Notes: generated by a model not told the origin, from the letters alone. Counted from the first letter of the stretch, positions 17,519 through 26,356 are shown. The stretch: 52,520 nt of DNA from Flavobacterium antarcticum DSM 19726 (GCF_000419685.1 NZ_ATTM01000007.1:145346-197865), one strand, 5' to 3'. Program-made: numbers and translations.

Positions 17519-18445
17519 TTGAATATTTATCATTCTATACACGATTTCACGACTTCAAAGAAAACTATTTTTACTTTAGGTACTTTTGACGGGGTTCATG
17601 TGGGACATACGAAGATTATCGAACGTTTGTTGAAAGCGAGTTCGGAGGAAGAACAGAGTTTAATTCTTACTTTCTTCCCACATCCCAGAATGGTTTTGCA
17701 GAAAGAATCGGATATAAAGTTGCTCAATACTATTGCTGAACGAACGGCACTTCTAGAAAAAGCTGGCTTGCAAAACTTGATCATTCACCCTTTTGACCAA
17801 GCGTTCTCTAGATTAACTGCCGAAGAATTTGTTAAAAATATTCTAGTCGATATTTTTAATATCAAAAAAATAATCATTGGTCACGACCACCGTTTCGGAA
17901 GAAACAGAACGGCTAATATTGATGATTTGATCTTGTACGGCAAAGAATACGGCTTTGAAGTAGAGCAAATTTCGGCGAAAGAAATTGACGAAGTTTCCAT
18001 CAGTTCTACAAAAATCAGAAATGCTTTGAATGAAGGAAAAATTGCCTTGGCAAACGAATACTTAGGGTATCATTATTCTTTTTCAGGTACAGTTATTCAC
18101 GGTAAAAAGCTCGGAAGAACGATTGGTTTTCCCACAGCAAATGTAAATATTGAAGAATCATACAAACTAATTCCTGCTATTGGTGTTTATGCTGTAAAAT
18201 GTTTTATTGCAAATCAAGAAGTGAAGGGAATGCTAAACATTGGTACAAATCCCACTGTTGAAGGTCAAACGCTCTCTATTGAAGTGAATTTATTTGATTT
18301 TGATGCCGATTTATACGGTCAAACAATCACCGTTGAATTGATAAAACGCATTCGAGACGAACAAAAGTTTAATTCTGTGGATGATTTAAAGGCACAGTTA
18401 AATAAAGACCAACTTTTCGCCCGACAACTTTTTGAAAATGAATAA
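17519..18445 (+). CDS. ribF: Bifunctional riboflavin kinase / FAD synthetase
   Basis: A 308-residue enzyme that phosphorylates riboflavin to FMN and adenylates it to FAD. The N-terminal nucleotidyltransferase half has GTFDGVHVGH (residues 21-30) and the later ISSTKIRNAL. The C-terminal flavokinase half has GKKLGRTIGFPTANV and GMLNIGTNPT. The start is a TTG giving MNIYHSIHDF; no in-frame ATG lies nearby and the length fits the family. Only 3 bp separate it from the gamma-carboxylase homologue, so the two are co-transcribed. Confidence 0.95.
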   Translation: MNIYHSIHDFTTSKKTIFTLGTFDGVHVGHTKIIERLLKASSEEEQSLILTFFPHPRMVLQKESDIKLLNTIAERTALLEKAGLQNLIIHPFDQAFSRLTAEEFVKNILVDIFNIKKIIIGHDHRFGRNRTANIDDLILYGKEYGFEVEQISAKEIDEVSISSTKIRNALNEGKIALANEYLGYHYSFSGTVIHGKKLGRTIGFPTANVNIEESYKLIPAIGVYAVKCFIANQEVKGMLNIGTNPTVEGQTLSIEVNLFDFDADLYGQTITVELIKRIRDEQKFNSVDDLKAQLNKDQLFARQLFENE

Positions 18446-18448
18446 AAA

Positions 18449-19759
18449 ATGCGACTTCAATTATTCAAACCCATTGACAACGCACCGTTAATTATTTTCC
18501 GAATCTTTTTCGGTTTACTTCTCGCGTTAGAAAGTTTTGGAGCCATTGCAACTGGTTGGGTAAAGCGCGTTTTTATTGATCCTGAATTTACTTTTTCACA
18601 TATTGGTTTAGAATGGCTGCAACCTTTGCCTGGAGCTGGTATGTATTATTACTATGCTTTGATGGGAGTTTTGGGTATTGGTATCATGTTGGGTTTTAAA
18701 TACCGATTTAGTATAATTGCATTTACAATCTTGTGGTCCGGTGTTTATTTTATGCAAAAATCTTCCTATAATAACCACTATTATTTGTTGCTATTAGTGA
18801 GTTTAATTATGATTGTTCTTCCCGCAAATCAATATGCTTCGCTTGACGCGAGAAATAATCCTGACTTGAAACGGCTTTCAATGCCGCAATGGTGTTCTTG
18901 GGTCATGATTGCACAAGTAGCCATTATGTATTTTTTTGCAACGGTTGCTAAATTCTATCCGGGTTGGTTAGACGGTAGTTTTCCTAAGTTATTATTTATT
19001 AGTAGTCCCTTCAAAATTTTAGAACCAATACTCAGCCATACTATATTTCACCTGTTCATCGCTTACTCGGGAATTCTGTTTGACCTCTTGATTATTCCTT
19101 TATTTCTATACCGGAAGACACGAACAGTTGCCTTTTTTGCAGCTTTATTTTTTCATATTTTCAATGCTGTGTTTTTACAAATTGGTATTTTCCCCTTCTT
19201 CGCTTTATCCTTTATTGTGTTTTGTTATCCACCTGATTTTATTAGAAAGATCTTTTTTAAAGCAAAGCCACGACTTGAATCCTTCGAGATTTCTTACGCG
19301 ACTAAACCACTTTTAATTTGGTTTTTTATACCTTATTTTATCATTCAATTAGCGCTACCTGTTCGGCATTGGTTTATTCCGCACGACGTTTTATGGACGG
19401 AAGAAGGCCATCGTCTGAGTTGGCGAATGATGCTTCGCAGCCGACATGCAGTTACCGATTTTAGAATAATGGATCGTACAACAAATACGCAAATTCCCTA
19501 CAATTACAAGGATCGATTGACGCATAAACAAAAATATTTTGTAGCAGCAAATCCGGATGGAATTTGGCAAATGACACAAATTATTAAAAACGAATTTGCA
19601 AAAAACAATCAAGAAGTTGATATTTACGTTGATTCGAAAGTTTCTATAAATGGAGGTCCGTACTATTTGTTTATAGATCCTACTGTTAATTTTACTACTG
19701 CGAAATGGAACTATTTTGGCCACGACGATTGGATTCTAGTGCCAAACCTTTACAAATAA
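18449..19759 (+). CDS. HTTM-domain membrane protein, vitamin K-dependent gamma-carboxylase homologue
   Basis: A 436-residue inner-membrane protein with several membrane helices up to about residue 320, then a soluble beta-rich tail. Segments match human GGCX as I remember it: YNNHYYLLLL (about 107), YFFATVAKFYPGWLDG (161-176) against GGCX YFIAGVKKLDADWVEG, so Lys168 lines up with catalytic Lys218; LSWRMMLRSRH; and IYVDSKVSINGGPYYLFIDP near the end. GGCX uses reduced vitamin K to carboxylate glutamate. Whether the bacterial protein does so, perhaps with menaquinol, is inference. It is the second gene of the ribF operon. Confidence 0.85.
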   Translation: MRLQLFKPIDNAPLIIFRIFFGLLLALESFGAIATGWVKRVFIDPEFTFSHIGLEWLQPLPGAGMYYYYALMGVLGIGIMLGFKYRFSIIAFTILWSGVYFMQKSSYNNHYYLLLLVSLIMIVLPANQYASLDARNNPDLKRLSMPQWCSWVMIAQVAIMYFFATVAKFYPGWLDGSFPKLLFISSPFKILEPILSHTIFHLFIAYSGILFDLLIIPLFLYRKTRTVAFFAALFFHIFNAVFLQIGIFPFFALSFIVFCYPPDFIRKIFFKAKPRLESFEISYATKPLLIWFFIPYFIIQLALPVRHWFIPHDVLWTEEGHRLSWRMMLRSRHAVTDFRIMDRTTNTQIPYNYKDRLTHKQKYFVAANPDGIWQMTQIIKNEFAKNNQEVDIYVDSKVSINGGPYYLFIDPTVNFTTAKWNYFGHDDWILVPNLYK

Positions 19760-19898
19760 TGGCACTCTCTTTAAAAATTTCATGTAACAAAAGCGTTGAA
19801 TTTTTCTTAAAATTATATTAAATCATTTTTAGTATTTCTCCGATCAAGACTTAATTTTTGTATTTTTAAGACAATAATTTATTTTAAAACAAAAAACC

Positions 19899-20351
19899 AT
19901 GAAACTGAAACGCGAACTCATCAATGGATTTATCATATACCTCGGTATTGCCATTTACTTTCTAGTGATTGAATATTCAGGATTAGCCGACGAGTTTTAT
20001 CTAAGAATTTTAAATATCGTAATTATTGGCTTCGGAATAAACTTAACAATTAAGCAAAATCACCAAGACGGAATCACTGGGTATTTTACCAATTTGATTT
20101 CAGGAATTATTACTTCAATGGTTGGAGCTATTCTAAGCGTCGGAAGTTTGCTCTTTTATATTCAATATAAAGGTGGAGAGGAATATTTAGCAAAGTTATC
20201 TAAAGGATTTTTATTTGGTGGTGGCGATTTAAATATTTCTTACTATTGCATTGGGTTGTTATTTGAATCCATGGCATCTTCCATAATTATCACCTTCATA
20301 TTAATGCAGTTATGGAAAAATAAAGTAGAGACGATCAATCAGGTCGATTAA
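19899..20351 (+). CDS. Four-helix membrane protein, DUF4199-like
   Basis: A 150-residue very hydrophobic protein. Four membrane helices are visible (about 9-27, 35-50, 67-87, 110-138) with short charged loops and a final cytoplasmic KNKVETINQVD. The layout (short first hairpin, NGxxxY near the N-terminus, a longer loop with a charged motif between helices 3 and 4) resembles the DUF4199 family of Bacteroidetes, of unknown function. It is a single gene with a terminator after it; the 139 bp before it contain no clear promoter. Confidence 0.7.
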   Translation: MKLKRELINGFIIYLGIAIYFLVIEYSGLADEFYLRILNIVIIGFGINLTIKQNHQDGITGYFTNLISGIITSMVGAILSVGSLLFYIQYKGGEEYLAKLSKGFLFGGGDLNISYYCIGLLFESMASSIIITFILMQLWKNKVETINQVD

Positions 20352-20372
20352 ACTTCTCAAACTAGATAAATG

Positions 20373-20414
20373 AAGCGCTTGTTTTTGTAAAACTACAAAT
20401 TTAGGCGCTTTTTT
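20373..20414 (+). terminator. Terminator after the DUF4199-like gene
   Basis: The outer stem AAGCGC/GCGCTT encloses an inner hairpin TTTGTA/TACAAA and is followed by TTTTTT. Confidence 0.7.
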
Positions 20415-20428
20415 CGTTTATCAAAAAA

Positions 20429-20463
20429 TTGCTTTTTACTTAAAAGGGAAATCGCTACTTTTG
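20429..20463 (+). promoter_or_regulatory. Promoter of bioB
   Basis: TTG at 20429-20431, 24 bp, then TACTTTTG at 20456-20463, with the ATG 20 bp later. The spacing is one base beyond the usual range. I see no BirA-type operator. Confidence 0.5.
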
Positions 20464-20483
20464 GAACATTATAAAATTTTAAG

Positions 20484-21569
20484 ATGAGTACTACTAGAAA
20501 TAACTGGACGAAAGAAGAAATAATAGCGATTTATAATAAGCCGATGATGGACTTATTATTTGAAGCTGCAACTGTTCACCGTCAATTTCACGACCCTAAC
20601 GTGGTTCAAGTTTCCACTTTATTATCCATAAAAACTGGAGGTTGTCCAGAAGATTGTGGCTATTGTCCACAAGCCGCTCGTTACCACACGAAAGTAGAAG
20701 GCAACGATTTGATGACCGTTTCTCAAGTAAAAGCACAAGCTTTACGAGCTAAAGAAGGTGGTTCATCTCGTGTTTGTATGGGTGCTGCTTGGAGAAATGT
20801 AAAAGATGGCGAAGAATTTGACCAAGTATTAGAAATGGTTCGTACCATTAATAAGCTGGACATGGAAGTATGTTGTACTTTAGGTATGATTACGGAGAAT
20901 CAAGCAAAACGTTTAGCAGAAGCGGGATTATACGCTTACAATCACAATTTAGATACGTCAGAAGAATATTATAAAGAAGTCATTTCAACACGTGGTTACG
21001 AAGACCGTTTGCAAACGATTGAAAATGTTCGGAAAACAAATGTAACCGTTTGTAGCGGCGGAATTATCGGAATGGGCGAAAGTATTGAAGACCGTGCAGG
21101 AATGCTGGTTGCTTTATCTACTCTGAATCCACAACCGGAATCTGTGCCAATAAACGCTTTAGTTGCCGTTGAAGGAACACCAATGGAACAAGAATTACCT
21201 GTTGAAATTTGGGAAATGATCCGAATGGTTGCTACTACTAGAATCATAATGCCACAAACGCAAGTCCGACTTTCTGCAGGACGGATGAATATGAACCGTG
21301 AAGGTCAAGCAATGTGCTTTTTGGCTGGAGCCAATTCAATTTTTGCCGGAGACAAATTACTTACAACACCAAATCCCGATGTTAATGAAGACATGAAAAT
21401 GTTTGAAAAATTAGGCTTAAATCCACAAAAACCGTTTACGAAAGTTTCACAACCAAAAACGGTTGAAGCAGCAGATTCTGAATTTGCTCCTTTAGGCGAA
21501 AAACCAAAATGGACTCGTCCAGGACATAAAATTGAACGCAATTTAGAAGCTTCAGGAAAAGGTAAATAA
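20484..21569 (+). CDS. bioB: Biotin synthase
   Basis: A 361-residue radical-SAM enzyme that inserts sulfur into dethiobiotin. The [4Fe-4S] SAM-cluster motif is GGCPEDCGYCPQ (CxxxCxxC, about residue 53). The second-cluster cysteines lie in SSRVCMGAAWRN, EVCCTLGM and TVCSGGIIGMGES, and the Arg ligand is in QVRLSAGR. The C-terminal about 40 residues (after EKLGLNPQKPF) form a charged tail that runs a little past the E. coli end. No other bio genes are nearby, so biotin synthesis is not clustered here. Confidence 0.97.
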   Translation: MSTTRNNWTKEEIIAIYNKPMMDLLFEAATVHRQFHDPNVVQVSTLLSIKTGGCPEDCGYCPQAARYHTKVEGNDLMTVSQVKAQALRAKEGGSSRVCMGAAWRNVKDGEEFDQVLEMVRTINKLDMEVCCTLGMITENQAKRLAEAGLYAYNHNLDTSEEYYKEVISTRGYEDRLQTIENVRKTNVTVCSGGIIGMGESIEDRAGMLVALSTLNPQPESVPINALVAVEGTPMEQELPVEIWEMIRMVATTRIIMPQTQVRLSAGRMNMNREGQAMCFLAGANSIFAGDKLLTTPNPDVNEDMKMFEKLGLNPQKPFTKVSQPKTVEAADSEFAPLGEKPKWTRPGHKIERNLEASGKGK

Positions 21570-21595
21570 TAGTTTAAGAAATATTATTTTTTAAG

Positions 21596-21622
21596 AACTC
21601 TCAATTTTATTGGGAGTTTTTT
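21596..21622 (+). terminator. Terminator of bioB
   Basis: The stem AACTCTCAA/TTGGGAGTT has one T-G pair, a short A/T loop, then TTTTTT. Confidence 0.75.
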
Positions 21623-21670
21623 ATTTTATACTCCAAAAAAGAAGCAGGTTTGATTCTAAATAAGGTAAAT

Positions 21671-21686
21671 TATGACAAATGTCATA
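21671..21686. promoter_or_regulatory. CRP/FNR-like palindrome before the 42-aa protein
   Basis: TATGACAAATGTCATA is a perfect 16-bp palindrome with the form TGAC-N4-GTCA, close to the CRP/FNR family pattern TTGAY-N4-RTCAA. Its centre (21678.5) is about 41-42 bp before the start expected from the -7 element at 21708-21715, the standard class II activator position. A second inverted repeat, AGCACTT/AAGTGCT (21686-21706), follows directly. Confidence 0.55.
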
Positions 21687-21707
21687 GCACTTATAGCACA
21701 AGTGCTT

Positions 21708-21715
21708 TACATTTG
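21708..21715 (+). promoter_or_regulatory. -7 element of the 42-aa protein gene
   Basis: TACATTTG matches TAnnTTTG, 25 bp before the ATG. There is no TTG at -33; instead the palindrome occupies that area, as expected of an activator-dependent promoter. Confidence 0.55.
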
Positions 21716-21740
21716 GCCAATATCTAAAATTCTGTAAAAC

Positions 21741-21869
21741 ATGAAAGACACAACACTTTTTACATTGGACAACGGCACATTTATAATGGTCTTCGTTTTT
21801 GGTTTGGTAATCATTGGACTTATTGCCGCCGTTTTTATCATGATGAATTCAGATAAAAAAAAGAAATAA
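21741..21869 (+). CDS. Single-helix membrane miniprotein
   Basis: A 42-residue protein: MKDTTLFTLDNGTF, one membrane helix (about residues 14-35, Val/Ile/Phe/Gly-rich), then NSDKKKK. The positive-inside rule puts the C-terminus in the cytoplasm. It has its own candidate promoter with a CRP/FNR-like site, and a terminator right after it, so it looks like a complete small transcription unit. I do not recognise a family. Small one-helix subunits of respiratory oxidases look like this, but nothing in the sequence proves such a role. Confidence 0.65.
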   Translation: MKDTTLFTLDNGTFIMVFVFGLVIIGLIAAVFIMMNSDKKKK

Positions 21870-21894
21870 TTTTTTAAATTATTATATTCTACAG

Positions 21895-21926
21895 AAACTC
21901 GCGGTAATTGATCGGGAGTTTTTTTA
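21895..21926 (+). terminator. Terminator of the miniprotein gene
   Basis: AAACTC pairs with GAGTTT, extended by CG/CG across a G-G mismatch, and is followed by seven T. It lies 25 bp after the stop codon. The 137 bp from here to comF hold no other gene that I can see. Confidence 0.7.
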
Positions 21927-22063
21927 TAGATACTAAAAAATATATCGTTCTAAATCATTCATATTGTGCATTGTATTAAAATTTTATGTACTTTTATCGT
22001 AAGATAATCGCCACGAAATTGATTTAAAAATCATTTTCAAATTTAATTTTAAAAGCCGTACAA

Positions 22064-22747
22064 ATGATTAATTCCCTATTTAATCTATTCTTTCCACCTG
22101 CTTGTTTGGGCTGCGAAAAATTTTTATTAGCTAATGAAGCTGTAATTTGTACCCAATGTCGGCATGATCTTCCACTGACAAACCAACATTTAAATCTAGA
22201 AAATGAAGCGATGACCAAATTTTACGGTCGGCTTCCGATTGAACATGTTTCGTCGTTGATGTATTTTCACAAAAAGGGAATCGCTCAAGAACTGATTCAT
22301 AATTTAAAATACCGTGGCCATCAAGAAGTGGGTACTTTGATTGGAAATTGGTACGGAACAGAACTTCAAAACTGCGAAACTTTGCGATCAATCGACGCCA
22401 TTATTCCAATTCCGTTACATAAAAGAAAATTTAAAAAACGCGGATACAATCAAGTAACAACTTTTGGAGAGGCACTTTCAAAACAATTAAATTGTCCTTT
22501 TGACAACAGTATTTTAAAAAGACTTCAACACAGTAAAACCCAAACTTTTAAAAACTTGATGGGTCGAAATGAAATTAAATCACATACTTTTCAATCCTAT
22601 TTCACCACCGAACACCACAACAAGCATTTCTTATTAATCGATGATGTAATGACTACTGGTGCAACTCTTGAAGCAGCCGGAAAAGCACTTTTAGAAATTC
22701 CAGGTATTAAAATTAGTATTGTTTGTATGGCGATGTCGCAAAGTTGA
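22064..22747 (+). CDS. comF: ComF-family phosphoribosyltransferase-like protein
   Basis: A 227-residue protein with an N-terminal zinc ribbon (CLGC at about 14, CTQC at about 30) and a C-terminal PRTase fold with the PRPP loop LLIDDVMTTGATLEAAG (about 188-205). Before it comes IPIPLHKRKFKKRGYNQ, typical of the family. ComF/GntX proteins are linked to natural transformation, probably at DNA translocation, though their reaction is unknown. dprA at about 9-10 kb is the other competence-related gene in the window. Confidence 0.93.
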   Translation: MINSLFNLFFPPACLGCEKFLLANEAVICTQCRHDLPLTNQHLNLENEAMTKFYGRLPIEHVSSLMYFHKKGIAQELIHNLKYRGHQEVGTLIGNWYGTELQNCETLRSIDAIIPIPLHKRKFKKRGYNQVTTFGEALSKQLNCPFDNSILKRLQHSKTQTFKNLMGRNEIKSHTFQSYFTTEHHNKHFLLIDDVMTTGATLEAAGKALLEIPGIKISIVCMAMSQS

Positions 22748-22814
22748 TTCTATTAAAAAAAACTTATTTGCATTGTTATTATTTCTACATTTACTTTTAA
22801 CTAAAAATCAAGTT

Positions 22815-23132
22815 ATGAAAAAAGGCCTTTTGTTTTTAGTCATTGCAATAGCATGTCAGAGTTGTTTTTCATATAAAGCGGTTGAAAATAATTCCAGTCA
22901 ATATGAAGTTGGAAAGTCGTACAGAATTAAACAAGGTAAAAAAGAAGACATCATAACCATTACCAGTAAAACCGATAGTACACTTGCCGTTTGGAGTAAG
23001 TTTGAAACCAAAACAATTGCAATCGATAAAATTTCAAAATCGGAAAGAAAGAAGTTTTCAATTGTGAAGACGCTGCTTTTACCGTTAACTATTATAGCTT
23101 CTGTAGTTCTATTATTTGTAATTGCTCATTAA
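22815..23132 (+). CDS. Small lipoprotein with C-terminal membrane helix
   Basis: 105 residues starting MKKGLLFLVIAIACQSC, a type II signal peptide with lipobox QSC. The middle (SYKAVENNSSQYEVGKSYRI) is polar and beta-rich. It ends in a hydrophobic helix (about 84-105, LLLPLTIIASVVLLFVIAH). A lipid anchor and a membrane helix in one short protein are an odd combination. It may be held between two membrane anchors, or the N-terminal Cys may not be processed. I recognise no family. An in-frame start 96 bp upstream would add a second hydrophobic stretch and overlap comF, so I prefer 22815. Confidence 0.75.
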   Translation: MKKGLLFLVIAIACQSCFSYKAVENNSSQYEVGKSYRIKQGKKEDIITITSKTDSTLAVWSKFETKTIAIDKISKSERKKFSIVKTLLLPLTIIASVVLLFVIAH

Positions 23133-23262
23133 TTTTAAAATAGCGCAATTTCTTATAATTAACGTATTCAAAAACAAAATTAAAACTCACAACTTTACTT
23201 AAAAACATTTCATTCACACTAATTATAATTGTTATTTTGTGACTTACAAATTTCACTTTTTT

Positions 23263-24864
23263 ATGTTGAAAATCGCATCACGTTATTTATTGGTTCTATT
23301 GGCAATTCTACTCATTGGTTGCGCAAAAAGAGGAAACATTACCGGAGGTTTTAAAGATACCTTGGCACCGATTTTACGCGAAAGTGTCCCTAAAAAATAC
23401 AAAACTAATTTTACAGGAAACGAGATCAAATTGTATTTCGATGAATATGTAAAATTGAAAGACGTCAACAAGCAATTAATCGTTTCTCCGCCAATGAATA
23501 CGGCACCTGTTATCACGCCAACGAGTGCGAGTAAATATATTTCCATTAAAATAAAAGACACTTTAAAACCGGATACAACGTACAGTTTAAATTTTGGACA
23601 AAGTATTCAGGACAATAATGAAGGCAATGTCTTTCCCCAGTTTAAATACGTTTTTTCAACCGGAAGTTACATCGATTCACTATCCGTTTCGGGAACGATT
23701 CAAGATGCATTAGAAGCCAAAAGCGATAATTTTGTTACCGTGATGCTGTATGAAATCAATGAAAAATACAACGACTCAACCGTTTATAAAGAAAAACCAA
23801 GATATGTTACCAACACATTAGACAGTGCAACGACTTTCAAAATTGAAAATATAAAAGCCGGAACATACCAATTGATTGCTTTAAAAGACAATAATAACAA
23901 CTTTATCTACAATCCCGGAAAAGACAAAATCGCTTTTTACAAAGAACCCATAGTTATTGGTGCTGAAAATGAATCTTATAATTTGAAATTGTTTCAGGAG
24001 GTTTTAAATTTCAAAACGTTCAAACCTGCTCAAGTTTCTGGAAATAGAGCGACTTTGGGTTATACGGGTGATGCTGAAAAAATGAATATTACTTTAAAAA
24101 ACGGGAATGAAATTTTAAAAACAGTGGTAACTAAACTGCCGCAAAAAGACTCCGTTCAGATCTGGTTTCCAGTTGTAAAAGCCGATTCCTTACAACTATT
24201 ATTGGATCGAGGCGATTATTCAAAAGACTATTATTTCAAAATTAAAGAACAAAAGAATGATTCGTTAAGCTTTACGCCAAAACCTTCTGGAACGATTCAT
24301 TTTAGAGAGCATTTTGAATTGACGAGTTTTATACCTTTGACTAAATTTGACAAAACTAAAATGACTTTGGTCAACAAAGATTCTGTTGCAGTCGACTTCA
24401 CAACGGAGTACGACGAGTTCAATCAAAAACTAAAATTTAATTTTACGAAGGAACCGGAACAAAAGTACAAAATCACGCTACTACCAGGAGCTTTAACTGA
24501 TTTCTACGAAAGGTCGAATGATACTTTACAATACAAATTAAACACGAAAGGAACGAGCGATTACGGAAATCTGACGATGAAATTAGAAAACCTAAAGCGC
24601 TTTCCTGTGATTGTACAACTTACTGATGCCAAAGGAAAAGTAATCGACTCTGAGTATTTAGAAAGCGAACCTGTTGCAAGGTTCAATTTGATTCAACCGG
24701 GAACTTTTATCGTTCGAATTATTTACGATACCAACGGAAATAAAAAATGGGATGCAGGTAGTTATTGGGACAAAATGCAAAGCGAAGAAGTCATTTATTT
24801 CCCTGACGAAATAGACGTTCGCGCCAATTGGGATGTTGATCAACCTTTTATTTTAGCGCCTTAA
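23263..24864 (+). CDS. Lipoprotein with N-terminal Ig-like (Big_5) domain
   Basis: 533 residues from the ATG at 23263; the upstream GTG reading adds eight residues before the signal peptide. Lipobox IGC at about Cys20. Residues about 30-120 (APILRESVPKKYKTNFTGNEIKLYFDEYVKL) match the bacterial Ig-like Big_5 module. The middle and end have prealbumin-like blocks such as GTYQLIALKDNNNNFIYNPGKD and IYDTNGNKKWDAG. It is probably a surface or periplasmic binding protein; ligand unknown. The stop overlaps the convergent amidase gene by TTAA. Confidence 0.85.
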   Translation: MLKIASRYLLVLLAILLIGCAKRGNITGGFKDTLAPILRESVPKKYKTNFTGNEIKLYFDEYVKLKDVNKQLIVSPPMNTAPVITPTSASKYISIKIKDTLKPDTTYSLNFGQSIQDNNEGNVFPQFKYVFSTGSYIDSLSVSGTIQDALEAKSDNFVTVMLYEINEKYNDSTVYKEKPRYVTNTLDSATTFKIENIKAGTYQLIALKDNNNNFIYNPGKDKIAFYKEPIVIGAENESYNLKLFQEVLNFKTFKPAQVSGNRATLGYTGDAEKMNITLKNGNEILKTVVTKLPQKDSVQIWFPVVKADSLQLLLDRGDYSKDYYFKIKEQKNDSLSFTPKPSGTIHFREHFELTSFIPLTKFDKTKMTLVNKDSVAVDFTTEYDEFNQKLKFNFTKEPEQKYKITLLPGALTDFYERSNDTLQYKLNTKGTSDYGNLTMKLENLKRFPVIVQLTDAKGKVIDSEYLESEPVARFNLIQPGTFIVRIIYDTNGNKKWDAGSYWDKMQSEEVIYFPDEIDVRANWDVDQPFILAP

Positions 24865-25625
24865 ACGAGTTTAAATGCATCCGCATCGTTCAGAAATCCA
24901 AATTTCTTACGATTTCGGTCTTGTGTTTCCTTGTCTAATGTCACGATATAAACTTCATCACATTGTTGCGGTTCTACAGTGAAATTCCCTAAACAATCCA
25001 CGATTTGAGAATCACCCGAATAGCTGTTTTTATTTTCATCTTTCCCTATGCGATTTAGTCCGATTGTATAACTCATATTCTCAATCGCTCGTGCTTGTAG
25101 CAAAGAATTCCAAGCATTTGCTCTGGCTTTTGGCCAATTTGCGACATAAATCAACAAATCATAATTGTCCGTGTTGCGAGAATAAACGGGGAATCGCAAA
25201 TCGTAACAAATGAGCGGACAGATTTTCCAACCTTTATACTCTACAATCAATTTGTCAGTTCCTGCCGTAAACTCATTGTCTTCACCGGACAAACTGAACA
25301 AGTGACGCTTGTTGTAATATTCCATTTTGCCATCAGGAAAAACGAATACGAGTCGGTTGTAATAATTTGCGTTTTCTTTAATGATTAAACTTCCTGTAAT
25401 CGCACAATTTTTGGCTTTCGCCAAATGTTGCAACCAAGCCACGGTTTCGCCTTCCATAGTTTCCGCAACTGCTTTTGGATGCATCGTAAAACCAGTAGAA
25501 AACATTTCGGGCAATACAATCAAATCCACCTCTTCCATGAAACCCGTAATCTTTTGTACCAAATGACTGCGGTTTTCTACGGCATTTTCCCACACTAAAC
25601 TGGTTTGAATCAAAGCTACTTTCAT
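24861..25625 (-). CDS. Nitrilase-family carbon-nitrogen hydrolase (omega-amidase-like)
   Basis: A 254-residue cytoplasmic enzyme with the full catalytic triad of the family: Glu in LPEMFSTGF (about residue 41), Lys in YYNKRHLFSL (about 108), Cys in PLICYDLRFP (about 141). The overall sequence is closest to the YafV/NIT2 branch that hydrolyses alpha-ketoglutaramate or alpha-ketosuccinamate, which remain after glutamine or asparagine transamination. The branch is from memory, so the substrate is tentative. It shares 4 bp with the end of the convergent gene. Confidence 0.88.
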   Translation of the reverse strand: MKVALIQTSLVWENAVENRSHLVQKITGFMEEVDLIVLPEMFSTGFTMHPKAVAETMEGETVAWLQHLAKAKNCAITGSLIIKENANYYNRLVFVFPDGKMEYYNKRHLFSLSGEDNEFTAGTDKLIVEYKGWKICPLICYDLRFPVYSRNTDNYDLLIYVANWPKARANAWNSLLQARAIENMSYTIGLNRIGKDENKNSYSGDSQIVDCLGNFTVEPQQCDEVYIVTLDKETQDRNRKKFGFLNDADAFKLV

Positions 25626-25792
25626 ATGTAGATATTTATTGTTTTTTATCGGTCATATGTAATTCGCATATCTTAATTGGTTTTGCCACCAATTTTAGGT
25701 AATGCTCATTTCATAGTTGAATTTTTATTAAAGATAATCAATCTACAATCGGCATAAAAATGAATTGGCTATCTTGTCCAAAATTTAAGAAT

Positions 25793-26356
25793 ATGAAAAA
25801 TATCTTTTTATTGATTACGCTGTTAAGTCTTCAATTTACAGTCGCTCAAGAAAAATCAGGGGCGGCACAATTCTGGGAAAACCTAAAAAAACATTGTGGG
25901 AAATCGTATGAAGGAACTTTGACTAGTGCTCCTGCAAACGATGATTTCGCAGGGAAAAAATTAGTAATGCACGTTCGCGCTTGTGACGATAATACTATTA
26001 GAATTCCGTTTTTTGTAGGAGATGATAAGTCGAGAACATGGGTTTTGATGTATGAAAATGATAGAATCCAACTAAAACACGATCACCGACACAAAGACGG
26101 AAGCGAAGATAAAATAACCATGTACGGCGGAACGACTACGAATTCCGGTTTGTCAAATTTGCAAATGTTTCCAGCAGACCAACAAACTTCTGACTTGATT
26201 GCTTATGCTTCCAATAACGTTTGGTGGATCACTTTAGATGAAAAATCGTATTCATATAATTTACGTCGAACCGGTTCTGATAAAGTATTTACGGTGACTT
26301 TTGATTTAACGAAAGTAATTCCAAACCCTTCAGCTCCTTGGGGAACGAAAGAGTAG
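25793..26356 (+). CDS. Small secreted protein of unknown function
   Basis: 187 residues from MKNIFLLITLLSLQFTVAQ, a type I signal peptide ending in AQ. An in-frame ATG 33 bp upstream would bury the signal. The mature part contains KHCGKSYEGTL, HVRACDD (two Cys, possible disulfide), a charged HDHRHKDGSEDK block and the end WGTKE. Alternating hydrophobic positions suggest a beta-barrel or lipocalin-like fold; this is inference. I recognise no family. An inverted repeat separates it from the convergent GH92 gene. Confidence 0.75.
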   Translation: MKNIFLLITLLSLQFTVAQEKSGAAQFWENLKKHCGKSYEGTLTSAPANDDFAGKKLVMHVRACDDNTIRIPFFVGDDKSRTWVLMYENDRIQLKHDHRHKDGSEDKITMYGGTTTNSGLSNLQMFPADQQTSDLIAYASNNVWWITLDEKSYSYNLRRTGSDKVFTVTFDLTKVIPNPSAPWGTKE

